Source: Phoenix dactylifera (Eukaryota; Streptophyta; Magnoliopsida; Arecales; Arecaceae). From it: DNA of 64,000 bases. The notes under the pieces are model-generated. The model had not been told where the DNA came from. It was given only the letters and a program-made list of their open reading frames with translations, and made no database searches. The stretch lies in NCBI RefSeq assembly GCF_009389715.1, contig NW_024067676.1, positions 1,679,501-1,743,500 on the forward strand. The letters run 5' to 3'. A program made the position numbers and the translations under genes. Below are positions 35,196 through 48,448 of this stretch, piece by piece (the first letter of the stretch is position 1; every line of letters starts with the position of its first letter).

Positions 35196-35577
35196 ATGAA
35201 TAAAAGAAAGGGGCATTTTGAAGATAAAATCACTCAGGTCGTCATTCTCGTTTAAATAAAAGTTTAATTTATAAAGCTTGTTTTAGTTTATCAATTTAAA
35301 AAGGCAGTCTGCAGATTCTCCTTTATTCTAGTGTGGATGATGTAAGGTTTGAGTTGATTTGTAATCATCTAGAACCTTATTATTTAAGAGGGAAAGAAAG
35401 AAAAAAAAAACACCTTAAATCTCTACATTGCATAACAAATTTTTTAAAACTGTATGCAGATTTCTCACAGCATTTGTAACGTATGGATGTGGTTTTAGAA
35501 ACTAGAAAATGCTTTGAGGTGCTTGTTAATTGCACATGAGAAGTTCACCTGGCCATTACCAGTGTGACTTTTTATTT

Positions 35578-35728
35578 AGGCCTCATTTGGAGGAGTTTTT
35601 GAATGGCTAAAAGGTATTTTTTGATCCTTCAAAAATACTTTTGGATAAAAAAAAGTGTTTAGTAAAAATTTCGCGAATCTATTTTAGCTTTCTCAAGCTC
35701 CATTTTGGAGCTTTCCAAATAGGGCCTT
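35578..35728. mobile_element. Short MITE with GGCC...ATTTGGA ends
   Basis: About 151 bp from AGGCCTCATTTGGA to TCCAAATAGGGCCTT. The ends are inverted, and a second internal pair occurs (AGCTCCATTTTGGAGCT is itself palindromic). It resembles hAT-type MITEs. No target duplication recognised. Confidence 0.5.
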
Positions 35729-36099
35729 GACCCACAATAATCTGTAACTTCTCATTTAACCCCAAGCATGTCTCTAAGTATGATATACTTGAGAGATCCA
35801 AGACGTACTCCTCCAAAGAAAAAGGGAAATTTTCACACCCGGGGCATGATCATCCTCATCGCCCAACCATGCATTAAAGCTAGCCCTACCCCGTAGATCT
35901 CTTGCAGATCTAAAGCCCACCATGTCACCTGACAATGTCGTCCGAGCCACTCCCCACTCACCTTTTCCAGCTCAAATTTGGAACGCTAATCTCCCAATCA
36001 AAATTATGGTAAGGAAGATTATGCAGCGGAAGAAAAATATTCTTTTGCGTCTAGAACTAATAGGAGGCAGCAAAAATTAAAAAAAAGAAGAAGAAGGTG

Positions 36100-36700
36100 G
36101 ATTAATTCTATGCATGCCATAATTTCTTCTTCCTCCTTTTTCAGATAGGGAAGGCATTGGGATATCCCATATAGGCTAGAACATTGTCCAGTGGATAGAT
36201 TAGGTCTGAAGCTGGAATGAGAGTATCAAATAGCCATCATCCCATATAGGAGGCGAGAGGTGATACCATCCGAGCTAATGCCCGAAACTGTTGCTTGTTC
36301 TTATTGGTGAGATGGATAGAAAACAGGTCAATAATTGGGTTGGATAAGTATGCAGGCATACCATATCGAAAAGGGTACATAATAGCGGGTATTGCTGCTT
36401 TGATCTTCAAAAACTTTTGCTACTAAAATGCCGTCTTCTTGTGGAAGGAAGTGGTGACTATGAATCACAAATCTACGAACTAAGAATTATGAACTCTAAA
36501 ATAAATGATAAGGATAATTAAAAGGTAAAATAAGAAAGATACTTATTATTGAATTGGTGGAGGGTCTCTTCTCAAAATTTTAACTTAACATTTATACGGA
36601 TTCTTTTCTAATTGTTGGATAGTTGTCTCTTTCAGGTATCGACACCCATCTTCTTTAAATCCCTTCTTCCAATATCGGCCTACTTTCCAATACCGAGACA
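36100..36700. repeat. Dispersed repeat shared with about 2.4-2.8 kb
   Basis: The blocks TATGCAGGCATACCATAT, TTTGATCTTCAAAAACTTTT and CCGTCTTC align in order with GTGCGGGCATGCTACCTAT, CTTGATCTTCAAAAACTTTT and a diverged tail near 2450-2570. It is probably the same non-coding element family, boundaries unknown. Confidence 0.4.
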
Positions 36701-37842
36701 AGAGACTCTCATGAGTATTTGGTTCCTAGCATCAGTATGTGACCATTGTCTAACTGGCCTACCACTAGTTCTTGGTTTGCCAAAAAGAAAAGAAAACTAG
36801 AAAAGTAAGCATGTGGAGAGGGGGCTTGGGGATAAGTTGAAATTTAATGCAAACTGATTAATTTTTTTTTCAAAAAAAGAAAAAAAATTGATTAAAATCT
36901 TAGTCATAAACTATAAACAAAAAATTAATATACCATCAAATATATTGAAAAGTAGCTAGACTTTAATTAGTTAAAGGATGACATGACCAAAATGTCAGAT
37001 TCTGCATGTATGTTTGCTTTGTGAGTGGGATAAAGGCAGACATAATGATACTCACCGATGAGTTAGGAGAGCAACAGATATTTCTCCATCTCTCAGTTTT
37101 TCATTAGATAAAGAAAATCCTTTTAGAGATTGGACAACGAGCTTATATGCTTTATATTAGATAAAGATGGGCTATAAACTTTCAATGATGGCTCCATGAT
37201 AATAGTTTATTAAGATAAACAACATCTATAAATTAGACCACCCCATATGTATCTACGTAAAGGATTTCATGAGATTTCTGCAGAATTTATAACTTTATCT
37301 TGTTTTAAAAATTTTACTTTCACTATAGCACCAAACAACTATAGTTTATGTACTGTTTTGCAAAATTTAGCACCACTCAAATATTCTTCAATAACCAAAA
37401 CCACTCCAAAATATTAAATTTAGTCTCAAATTTAAAAACATATATAGATGTCAAATTTCTCTCCCTCACCCTCTTCTAATGGAGAAGAGGAGGAAAGAGA
37501 GGGGAGAAAAAAGAAAATGAAGAGAGGAAAAGAGAAGAGGAGGACGGGGGTGGCAATGGTGTGTAGCCATCATAGGAAGAAGGGTTGGAGGAGGAGATGG
37601 AGTTAGGGTCAGAACTCGGAGGTGGGTTTTATTCATGAGGGTGATGATGATGTCTAGATTCAATTATCTTCTAATTACCTCTATGTCAGCTGACAAGTAA
37701 GAATCGCTGGCAAGCTTTGATCGAAATTAGGAAGAGGGTGGATAACGTTGTAACAGTTCATAAAATATAAGATTGATTTTATAATACAATTGAATATGCA
37801 GGAAGGTGTTTGTAAATTCATATGAAATGCTCTTTTTTTTAG

Positions 37843-37844
<2 letters not shown>

Positions 37845-37909
<65 letters not shown>
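37845..37909. repeat. (CT)n microsatellite, about 32 units
   Basis: An uninterrupted CT run of about 65 bp, followed at a short distance by T runs. Long Glu-Arg frames read through it on the minus strand are artefacts. Confidence 0.98.
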
Positions 37910-37913
<4 letters not shown>

Positions 37914-38280
37914 AATGGATAATAATCACCATTAGGAAGGCAGAGATTTTTTTTTTTTTTGAACTTTTTTTTTTTTTCTAGTAATAGATAAAAATCACCG
38001 CGACGGCACCCAAAACCAGACCCTAACTGCTCTGGAGAGTCCACATTTCGCTGGACCAGCATACACTTAAGCACCGAAAGCCAAGCATCCACGCCAGCCT
38101 CATCTCACCATACTCCAAGATCACCGTCCGCTCAATCCTCGACCCCCCGGTCGACGCTCCAGATCATCCCGCTTCGTATGTTCCCGCCCCCGATACCGTC
38201 CGTATTATACATTAACGACTCCCCAAACTTCCTCTCCGGACGCACCCCCTCCGGCACCCCAGCGGCCACCTCCGCCGCCC

Positions 38281-41200
38281 ATGGAGGCCGCGACGGCGCC
38301 CCACCACCGCCTCCTCGCCGCCGTGGACGTGGGCACGAACTCCTTCAAGCTCCTCGTCGCCTGCGCCCTCCCCTCCGGCCGCCTCCTCGCCCTCGACCGC
38401 CTCAAGGAGCCCGTCCTCCTCGGTCGCGGCCGCCTCCCCGACGGCTCCCTTTCCCCCGACACCCTCCTCCGTGCCCTCGCCGCCCTTCGCTCCTTCGACG
38501 CCGCCCTCCGGCCCCTCCCCCTCCACGGCCCTCCCCGTCTCGTCGCCACCTCTGCCGTCCGCGACGCCCCCAACCGCGCCGACCTCCTCTCTATCGTCCG
38601 CTCTGACCTTGGCCTCGATGTCGAAGTCCTCTCCGGCGAGGAGGAGGCCCGACTTATCTACCTCGGCGTCCTCCAATTCCTCCCCGTCTACGGGAAATCC
38701 GTGCTCACCGTTGACATCGGCGGGGGTTCTACCGAATTCGTCGTCGGGAAGCGCGGGGAGGTTCAATTCGCGACCTCCCTGAACCTAGGACACGTTTCTC
38801 TGACCGAATCCTTCATCAAAAATGGAACTTTGGATGATCTCCGCCGCCACATCCGGTCGGCACTCCGCCAATCGCCACTCATCAAGATCAGGGAGCTCGG
38901 ATTCGAGGTTGCCGTCGGGTCCTCGGGAACTATCCGGTCGATAGAAAGGGCGATCTTTCTTAGTGGCTACGACGATCTTATGAGCAGCAGAGAATTCAGC
39001 AGGGAGTGGAGGTTCAGTCGAGAGGAGTTGAGGCTTCTTGTTGACAAGCTTCTTGGATTGGGGTTGGGAGACGTGAAGGGAGTGAGGAGATTAGGGTTTT
39101 CAAAGAAGAGAGGGGAGTTTATAGTTGCTGGCGGTGTCTTGTTGCTGGAAATCTTTGAAGCTCTTGGCATTGAGAATATGGAGGTCTCTGGGTATGCACT
39201 GGGGGAAGGGGTTATCTCTGAGATGCTTGCAAGCGAGTGCATGGATTTTGATGTGAATGCTAATGTTCGTTGGCAATCAGTGATCGGCCTTGCAATGAGA
39301 TTTGACAGTGATAACAGGATGAAATTGGCTGCACGGTGTGTTGGCATTGCCAAGGTATCATTTTTTTCTTCCCCTTAAGATTCTTACTTGAAGCTTTAGT
39401 TCCGAATTTCTGTTTATCTTTCAATATGACATACAAGAAGTGAATGCTTGAAACCAGGAGCTTTTTGATGGTATTAGAAGATGTGATGACCTCACGAATT
39501 GCTTGAGTAAAGCTGCAATTTGTTTGGATGAAAAAGATTTTGAGTACCTCGAAGCTGCAATCTTGCTTCATAATATTGGACTACTCATCGACAAGAAGGG
39601 CTATCACAAACGCTCATACAAGATAATCAAGGTACTTGCTTTAGGACCTGATTTTCAAAGAGTATGCATCTAGATATAACTTGCTCAATTATCTTTATAT
39701 ATCTTGTAGTAGGAAACAAAGAGAATTTGTAAGTTCAGTATTTTGCTTCCTAATATTGTAGTAAGGATTGAGGAAGCCAACTTTATTCAACGAAGCTTTC
39801 TTTGTGAGCGAATCAATGAAGCATACCGAGTTGAAAAGATCTCATTTGTCTAGGGTTAACATCCTAATGAACTCACAAAGCGGTAACAGCAAATTTTTCA
39901 TGTTAGATCATTTATCTCTTTCCTTAGAGGTATTATGGATCATACTAGATAATTAAGATTAAAATATTAAAACGTATTCTCATTGAAAATGACATGATTT
40001 TGATTTTATTATAAAGAAGGTGTTTAGCTACTCCTTTTTTGTTCCCAAATCTGCTCTTATTTTTTTTTAATGATCAAATACCACATCTCATGAAGAAAAA
40101 TTAATAAACGCGCCATTAGGTATGCATCTCTAAGAATTTTAAGCAACTTGTGATTCAAGAGTTAATACTTTGCTCAATGCTCCAAATGTTTTAGTCAGGT
40201 TCATGCCCAGCATGACAAGGATCTTCTCTGATTGTACTTGTGCTCTAGGATTTTAATCTGACGTGATTGACTTGATCAGTAGATATGGAAAAAATCATAT
40301 TTAATTCTGAACTTATTATCCAAAGGTGTTCTGGCATGGGCAATGCTGCATTGAACTATCTGAGTGATGTTCAGCTAGAACCAGATGAATCCTAACTGTC
40401 CTATCTGATGCATTTGGACCACTATAATAGGCAATTATTGACTAAGGAATCTTGGCAGTTGTCTCTTTGTATTTATCTAAGTATTCTTCCACCCTGCTTT
40501 ACTATTACAGAGGACACCCTAAATTAAGACTACAGGGATGGATATATCTAAATCACTTTAATTTTGGACACAGTTTGGTTATAGAAGAAAGCAGCCCTTC
40601 ATAGAACGAATCATGTATCTATTTGTTTGTTTTAAGGTAGACAAATATAAAAGCAAGAAGGTCTCATACCTTTTCTTTTGAGCTCACTAGTTGTTGATTC
40701 CATAGAAATGTGAACCTTAAACCATTATGTTACTCTTGGTACTCATTGCTGAACATGGAATATCTTATTTTTGTAATGATATTTAAATTACAGAACAATA
40801 TGCAGTCTTTGCCACCTAAAAACTTCATATGTTCTACAGAATGGTGTGCATCTTCATGGTTACAGTTCTGAAGAGATAGAGGTACTCATTGCAGATGATC
40901 TCAATCCTTGGTGATCAATATAACTACATTTTATTGAAAATAGCTTTCTGTCAATTCACAGATTGTTGCTCTACTTGCTAGATTTCACCGGAAAAAGTTT
41001 CCAAGAGCTGATCAGGGCTCTCTAAAAGAATGTTCAGAGGAGGTATCTCTCTGTATTTGTTCTTCACATGGTCTCATGTTTTGACTTTTCCTTTCTAGCA
41101 TTGGAGCATCTAGTCCCAATTTATTTACATACCATCTTTTAGTTGTTGCATATGTGGCAGGACATAATCAAAGTTTAAAGTTCATGTTCATCTATTGTCT

Positions 41201-44200
41201 GTACTAAAATCTGATTTTTACCTTTCAGTCTGTACATTTTTTATTTGTCTTTGTCCAACATTCTTTGTGCATAATTGTAGACCCTGATCAGGGCTAGCTC
41301 ATGCGGAGTCCTGCATTTTTATGATATTTAGACATTACAATGATGAGACTTTATGATGCAAACATATACAGTTGTCTACATTTTTCTTTCCTAATTTTAT
41401 TTATTTAGTCCATAACTTTGACATAAGTACTTGATATGCTACTTTTTATGTCACATTCAGGAACATTTACTTCATGTGTACTTGTGGTTCTTGTCCTTAA
41501 TAAATGTCCCACTGGTGATGAACATATCTGCAAAAAAATGTGCTTTTAGTGGACTGAGCTGTAGATGAGACTGAACTCCTTCATGTGGAAGTGGTTCTAG
41601 GTCCAAACCCTGGGAGGTACTTCAAGTGTTTTGGGTAATTCTCACATCATTTCTTTGAAATGGTGCCCCCACCATTATTCTCAAAGAAGGAGAAACAAAG
41701 AAACAGAGATGTGCCTGGAACTTGGCTATTCTATGTGAACTCTGAATTTGAGCAAATAATGTTCTCTTCAAACTGATAAGCTGAAGCAGGAGTTTGACAT
41801 CGATCTACTTATTAGAACATCAGTCACATTTAAAGTCCTTTATAAATTATACAAGTGCATTGTAAAGCAAGTTATTGCATGAGCAAGGTTCTGCATAAGT
41901 ACACTGTACTATGTAACTAAACTAAACAGATGAAGAAAAGAGTATTTGTAATATAATTAACTTTTCATATAAAATAATGCCAAGTTGGATTTCTGACACT
42001 GCATATATGGCAAGGCATGTACTCAGGTTCCTTAGATAAAACTCCTATTGTTGCACTTCTATTCTTCTCTCTTCATTAACTTCATTTCACTTTCTTTTTA
42101 GTGCTCCATACAATTATACATCGATTTACTAGAATGGCTATAGTGATTTCATTGTCATTTCTTGTTTCCAGATGAAAAAGAAGATTAGAGTTCTTTGTGC
42201 AATTATGCGGATTTCTCTAGCCCTACAAAAATGCCAATGCGTGATATTTCAAGGACTGGAAATTTTTCATACTGGTGGTGTTTTTAAACTGGTATGTGTT
42301 TGGATGGATTTGAACCTCACTAGGAGCAACATTGTTTTGATAATTTTTCAACTTTTACTTGAAAAATTATATACAGCCATCACCTTTTTCGCTTCATTAC
42401 TGTATTTTGGTTAAATTATTACTTAGTTATGCTGGAACATGTGAAGGTGAACTCAGACTGACACAGGTGCACAGATTGGTACACAGACACAATGTGGAAT
42501 CCACACCTGACCCTTCTCATTACAAGATAATTTGCTTACCATTTGCTCAACCAATTGGAGACTCATCTATGCTCATGGCTTCCTACATCAAAAGTCATCT
42601 TTCTCTTTTGTCTAGACTCTTTCTAAGTCTAGGGGGGTTTGAAGGGTTGCCTCTTTGTTTGCATGAGATTTAACTGTGGATAATAACATAGATGTTCCTA
42701 ACAACCAATTGGCCATAACAGGTTTCATAGCAAGCCCTCTCTTGACAATATTTGCCTTTGCTAGGAATTTTGCACCAATATCTGAAGTGTACAGTTGTAA
42801 ACCGGTCATAAAATCTGTTCTCAACTTCAAGTCATGCTTTATATCTGAACCATTGATGGGAAATGCTAGGGCGATGATGCTCTTGGCATACTGTAATACC
42901 CAGGTGTACGTGTACCATGGCCACTTAAAACACAAAACCCAGGTTGTATAGTCTTTATGTTGTATGCTTCTCATGCCATGTTCTATTCTAGGTTGACCTG
43001 TTTCCCTAGTGGAGCATAAAATCATTTTTTCCTGTTATGCTGTTCTGCATGGTAGTGTATTAAGGTATCAGCCTGAGAATTATTGTTTTCCTTACTGGAT
43101 GCCACTGGAATGAGAAAGTATTTCTGAACTACAACATACATTATTATCTTCAAAGGCTGCCAGGCATTGAAGAGTTCCTTGGACTGGCATTGATGTTTTG
43201 TGGCTTGACTTGATTGAATCACATTGGAACTTGTGGATTTTTTTGAGAATATGACCTCGTGGCTTTTGAAGTTCCTGTCAAGTGCTTTCAATGGCATTCC
43301 AGCGCATAAATTGGACAAGTAATATAAGAACAAAAAGACTCGATAAGAATGATTAGGGAATTCTATTGGGAAAAATGAGATATCAGCGTAATGTTGAGGA
43401 GAACTTTTCTCTCATCATCTTTGTCTTCCAGTGTCACTATTTATGGTGTCGGTCCATGCTTTGTTTTGTATTTGCTTTCTTGTTCTTCATCTACTTAAGA
43501 TCCCACACTTGAACATATGTTACCTACCAATCAAAGAAAGGAGAATGTTTGAATTGATAAAGTCTGACTCACAAAATCGAGTTGATAGGTGGACCCATGA
43601 GTACTCAAACACCACAAGGATCCCTTCCACTTATAATGTGGGACTATTTCTTAACACCCCTCTCATGTGTAGAGCCTGAAGGAGGGAACCTGGAGGGAGC
43701 GGCAACACATGGATTAAAGTGGGGTGTGGAGCCATCAGAAGGTAAGAGGGATCATGGCTCTGATACCATGACAAAGTTCTACCTGGAAACTCGAGTTGAT
43801 AGGTGGATAGGACCATTAGTACTTAAAATACCTCAAGGATCTCTACCACTTCTGTTTTGGGACTATACCTCAGAATGAATGTTTTTCAATACTGAGTCTG
43901 TGTTTTTAAGAATCTCGCTGATACAGACCAGTTGAAGGTGCCCAAGGTCAAAGACGTCCTTGGTGGAGTCTTCCAGTCCTATTATCAAGGACTTGGTTTT
44001 ACATATCCAATACTTAAATCAAAGAAATGATCTTAGTCTCCACAATTGGAAGTAGATGTGGGAGACGGTGCAGGGAAGTGGACACTTTAGAAACAGTTTC
44101 AATAAGGAAGCACTTAGGAATCGTGTCAGGTTTGAGATTCCAAGAAAATTCCGAAGTAGGTGCATCACCCTGGGTAAAAGATTCTGGCTACTAAGGGAAT

Positions 44201-45144
44201 GAAAAAGCTCTCCTTGATAGTTATTATGCATGTTAAAGAAATCGGTCGTCGTCTTGCTACTTATGCTGAGTCCCAAACTTTACACATGGACCATCTGCTG
44301 ATTATTATCACAGTTGTTTTACTTACCTGTACACAGGAGAGGCTATAGATGGTTATTTATCAGTTTTATCTAGTAAAGAACAGAAGCATCTTTTCTTTGC
44401 ATAATTCAATGGTTGTTTTCAGGTACTTAGTAAACTAAAGGACCATTTGCTAGTTTCTCATGATGTGCAGCTGAAATCAGAAACTATTGAGGCTGAACTA
44501 CGGCCAGAGTTGGATCATTTTAAAGAGGTTTGCACACTTTACTTTAGCATAGTAATAATTGTGTTGTATGCGCTTGATGCTGATTTAATCTTTCATTTAG
44601 GTATTCCAGCAAAAAATCTGCGTCACGATCTCGAGTGCAAACATTGAGAAGTCAGCACAGGTACTTCTCTTGTCTCTGAGCTGTGTTTGTCTCAAACCAG
44701 TAAACAAATGTCATGTTTATGTATATAGTTTCCAACTCCTAAGAGGAGAAACAAGACTTCTCTTTCTAATTATTTAGTAAGAAACCCAAGTTAGAATTCC
44801 AAGGGTTTCCCTAAAATTCAATGTTCTTTACTTCATAATAATTTATCCATTATTTAATTGTTGGCAGTCCTATGGAGTAATGGTTGGGTCACTTTTTGAT
44901 ATATAAGATTGCATTCTTGTGATATTTTTGAATGGCAACAAATATGGTTACAAATCAACTTTCCGTGCCGCAGCAATTACCTTCTTTTCTTTTCACCTTT
45001 CTATTCTGTAAGAATACATGCAACTGTTTTCTTAAGCTGCTTGTGAATTACTAGTCCCATTTATTATAGCAACTTTGTATTGTTTTAAGGTTTTCATTAG
45101 TATCTGAAACTGCAAATTTTCTCTTCTATTTTCAGGTACTGTAG
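38281..45144 (+). CDS. Ppx/GppA-type exopolyphosphatase-like protein with HD-like C-terminus
   Basis: Exons: 38281-39354, 39458-39631, 40840-40881, 40962-41042, 42172-42291, 44423-44527, 44601-44660, 45136-45144; 1,665 nt, 554 residues. All introns are GT-AG and all eight exons end in phase 0. Residues 13-23 (AAVDVGTNSFK) and 145-153 (DIGGGSTEF) are the two phosphate-binding loops of the actin-like fold; VATSAVRDAPNR and SGEEEARLIYLGV match Ppx motifs including the conserved acidic residue. The second part has AAILLHNIGLLIDKKGYHKR and VALLARFHRK, as in the HD-like domain of bacterial Ppx/GppA. Expected activity is hydrolysis of polyphosphate or (p)ppGpp; which applies cannot be read here. Exon 1 is extremely GC-rich with an ideal ATG context (GCCCATGG). 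The last two short exons are the least certain; reading on past 44660 is the alternative. AATAAA lies at 45333. Confidence 0.88.
43555..43872 (-). mobile_element. TRIM retrotransposon (LTRs about 103 bp)
   Basis: The LTRs are 43555-43656 and 43769-43872, both TG...CA, sharing TCGAGTTGATAGGTGGA, CAAGGATC and TGGGACTA blocks. For a minus-strand element, the primer binding site TGGTATCAGAGCC (complement of 43756-43768) directly follows the 5' LTR and matches initiator Met-tRNA. GAGAGGGG (complement of 43657-43664) directly precedes the 3' LTR as a polypurine tract. The internal domain is about 112 bp and non-coding. GAAT flanks both sides (43551-43554 and 43873-43876), at least 4 bp of a target duplication. 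It lies in intron 5 of the Ppx/GppA gene, antisense to it. Frames of 82-98 codons here are spurious. Confidence 0.85.
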
Positions 45145-46430
45145 CTGCTATTTATCCTGTACGATTTTATCAATGATGCTGTAAAAACTGTCAGATCTTG
45201 CTTTGTGAAGGAACTATAGTGAATCCTGACTCCAGGTTTCACCAAATGGCAATTCTACAGATTTTTAAAACATCTGGCTGATGTAAATACATGTTTGGAA
45301 TGGGATATACTATTTTTTATTATGGGGAAGACAATAAATGTGCGGATTTCCCAGCTCAGTTATGAAGACTAAAACATGATCTCTTGATTCTTTTATTAGA
45401 GGATGCTAACAAAAATAGATGGTATAGGTTGTCAAAGTCCTCAAGCTAACTCAAAATTCTAAGAACTGTGTAAATTGTTTTTTAAAGGCAATACCAACCC
45501 TAAAGTCATTCTTTTATTTCAGTAGCCTTTCTGGCTTCAGATCTGTAGGTATCATATGCCCTGCAATTTATCTCTGGTTAATTATTCATGCATATAGTCC
45601 ATACCTGAGGACTTTACATCAGCAGTGGCATATTGTAGTTGCAATTTATTTCCAGTTGATGTTATATTATTTTTTCTTCATGATCGTAATTAAAATTGCT
45701 ATTTTTTCCAAGAACTGGATTCGCCACTTAGTATACGAACAGAAATTTGTAAGGTGTTGCCATATGGATTCTTTCACATAACATGCTATCAAGGTTGTAA
45801 CTATATGGAAATTTTCTTGCATTCTTGAGCACAACTATTCGCCCTCACATCACAAATTCAGGCAAACTTTTTAAACATGCCAGTGCCCATCATCAAGTCA
45901 ATCTAATGCTGTAGCTTTCATCATGTAATCTTAATCCACTAACCTTCTTGGTTTGTGGCAAAGCTTGGTTTAGGAGCATTCAACCAACAAATATGCTTAT
46001 TTTACCTATGTTCTTAGAAACAATGCACCAACAGGGGAATTAGCTCAATTAATGTTGAAGGTTTTTTCTAGAATTTAATAAGCTATGCATGTGTGTGTGT
46101 GTGTGTGTGTGTTTCTTTCTTTCTTGATGTTAAGATGTCAATTATCATCTACAACCACCAATTTAAAATGAGAAGGTGCATCATTATCCTCAACTTGCAA
46201 CCAATATATAAAGGGAATAAACTAGCAACTTGCAGCTCTATAGTTGCAATCTGAAAGGTGTATTCTTAGTTTCCTTGTTCAACTTACGTATCCTCAACTT
46301 TTTACCCTTTAATTGTATCATTATTGAACGGTAAATACTTGTAATGTCGCTCTTTTTATCCCTTTGACTACTATCATGCAACAGAATTAAACCAAATGAG
46401 AACCTTAGTGAATCATAATGTATTACTTCA
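45145..46430. other. 3' flank of the Ppx/GppA gene and spacer
   Basis: A likely polyadenylation signal AATAAA lies at 45333-45338. A (GT)n run is at 46089-46112. No gene seen. Confidence 0.5.
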
Positions 46431-46439
46431 TCATTGCAG

Positions 46440-47470
46440 GGACTTATAAACCACTACATGGTCACTATATGAAAAATGGTATTGAAATTTAATGATGTTA
46501 TATTAAAGTTCAAGTTTCTTGCTTCCATATAGTGGCCATTGAAAACTTTTGGTATTGCGATACGAAACGAATTGATGGTATGTCCCTTTGTAATTCTTGA
46601 TTATAATAAAATCAAAATTTTATGTTTTTGCATGGTTACCACAAAATTATTCAGTACTCATTATATGAAACATAAAAGATAATATTTGTCCACAGTCCCT
46701 ATATAGCTTTTTTGATTATTTCAATACCCAAATCTCATGTTTCTATATACTAAGCCAAAAGCCATTCTTTTGTCACTATAAGGAGTATAGGGAAATGAAA
46801 TTTGATAACAAGTCTCTTTATCATTCAAGGACTATAATTAATTTTCCTACTTCCATATAGTAACCGTAGAATTTGTGATTACTATATAAAACATAAGAAA
46901 TAAAATATAAAAAATAACTCCTTTTGTAACTAATAATTATATCGAAACCTAAACTTTGTGCTACCATATACTATCCACAAATACAATAATAACCACACAA
47001 CTATCTACTATCACTATATAAAACATGTGAAATGAAATCATTAATTGTAACAAGATTCATTTTCATGCTTCCATACAGACTATAGAGCCCTTTTAAGACC
47101 ACCAAATAAAACATAAGAAATAAAATTTGATGACAAGTCCCCTGTAACTGAGTGATTATTAGAAGATTTTTGATTTTATGTTCGATATAGTTTTCACAAA
47201 ACCATGCTAGATCACAATATATATCATATGAAATGAAATTTGGTAGTAGGTCCCTTTGTCATTTATTGATTATATTAGAACAAAAATTTCATGTTTCAAG
47301 TCATGTCCACATATATAATGATGCATCATTTTGTAGTCACTATATATAACATTAGAAAAAAATAATAATCATAACAAGGCTAATATTTTGCTAACTATTC
47401 TAGAATCACTCTATGAAACATATGAAATGATATTTAAGAAGTCCCTCTTTAATTTATGAATCCTTTAGTT
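46440..47470. repeat. Degenerate tandem array, unit about 80-150 bp
   Basis: A consensus of the form CACTATATGAAACATA, GAAATGAAATTTGATAACAA, GTCCCTTTGTAATT, GATTATATTAGAA, TTTCATGTTTC, CATATAGT recurs with units starting near 46463, 46670, 46773, 46880, 47012, 47100, 47212, 47338 and 47408. Units vary in length and are strongly diverged. No coding capacity. Confidence 0.65.
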
Positions 47471-47504
47471 TGACGAGAATACTTTATATATTATATTAAA
47501 ATTG

Positions 47505-47825
47505 AGGCCTATTTGGCATCTTTTATTTTTATTTTTTATTTTTAAAAGTAGCATCACTAAAACTGAGACAAAAAATATATACGGTACTATTATTTTTTTT
47601 ATTTTTAAAAATCATTTTAATTATTTTAGAAATAATAAAATGAGTAAATTCTTAATTTTATTTTTAAAATAAGAAACTCATATATTTTACCACCATCACC
47701 ATTTTCCGCCTCCACCACTCTTCACCATCATTATCTCTATTGTCACCTTCGCTATCCTTTTTATTGCAGCAACTACCGCTACACCATGACTACCATTATC
47801 ACCACTCCATACCACATACTTTAAA
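47505..47825. mobile_element. hAT-like MITE with CCA-rich core, copy 2 (right end lost)
   Basis: Starts AGGCCTATTTGGCATC, then repeats the layout of the copy at 28691: AAACTGAGACAAAAA, a TTTTTAAAATAAGAAACTCA block, and a CACC/CCA-rich tract. The right terminal repeat is not found, so the end is approximate. Confidence 0.5.
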
Positions 47826-48448
47826 AATTAGAGTAATAATTGAATCAATAAAATGGCCAAGTTATGGATTACCGATTCGACCATCAAACAAATCTAGAAT
47901 GATCAATGACATCATCATGATATAATAAACATATCAAGTATTAATTATATATATGTATCATAACTTTTTAACATGGTTAATATAACTATTTTAACACATC
48001 CATGATCTATAACATTATGATACCATCAAGAATATTTTCATAATTACATAATTAAATTAAATATGAATAATTCTAAAAAATTGAAATAGAATTTATAGAA
48101 ATATATAGCTAACTAGATATCCAAAATGATCCAACAAGTAGAAAACAGAATTTACTAGAAAAATCTTACGCTTCATTAAAAATTACAAATATTTCAAAAT
48201 ATATGTGATCAATAGAAACCATCTAATTAGGCTAATTGAATCACTAAATAAAATTACTTTTTTCAAAGAACCAATAATTGTTTACGTGAGATAATCTTTG
48301 GACAAGAAATCGAGGACAGTTTGAAGCTTGCTCTTGATTTCCTTTTCTCCTTGCTTTCCATCATACAAGGCTTAAAACCATCCCATGGAGACCGTCGCCA
48401 GGCCTTATGGTTGATGGTGGAAAGATGGTGGGAAAACATAGCGCTTTC
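47826..48448. other. AT-rich spacer, nothing recognised
   Basis: No gene, no repeat with recognisable ends. Confidence 0.4.

Larger units (their letters stand above)
34032..38280. other. Intergenic region between the DUF789 and Ppx/GppA genes
   Basis: Contains a coding-like patch on the minus strand (34929-35195), a small MITE (35578-35728), a dispersed repeat shared with 2.4 kb (about 36.1-36.7 kb), and a long CT microsatellite (37845-37909). The last about 180 bp before 38281 are C-rich and should hold the promoter and leader of the next gene. Confidence 0.5.

Noticed and set aside
37681..38092. Minus-strand frames rich in Glu-Arg repeats
   Set aside because: They are just the (CT)n microsatellite read in protein; no gene signal on either side.
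38205..38766. Long antisense and shifted frames over the Ppx/GppA first exon (up to 184 codons)
   Set aside because: Shadow frames from very high GC; the sense frame has clear family motifs.
43582..43878. Frame of 98 codons within intron 5 of the Ppx/GppA gene
   Set aside because: Entirely within the TRIM element; composition and LTR duplication explain it.
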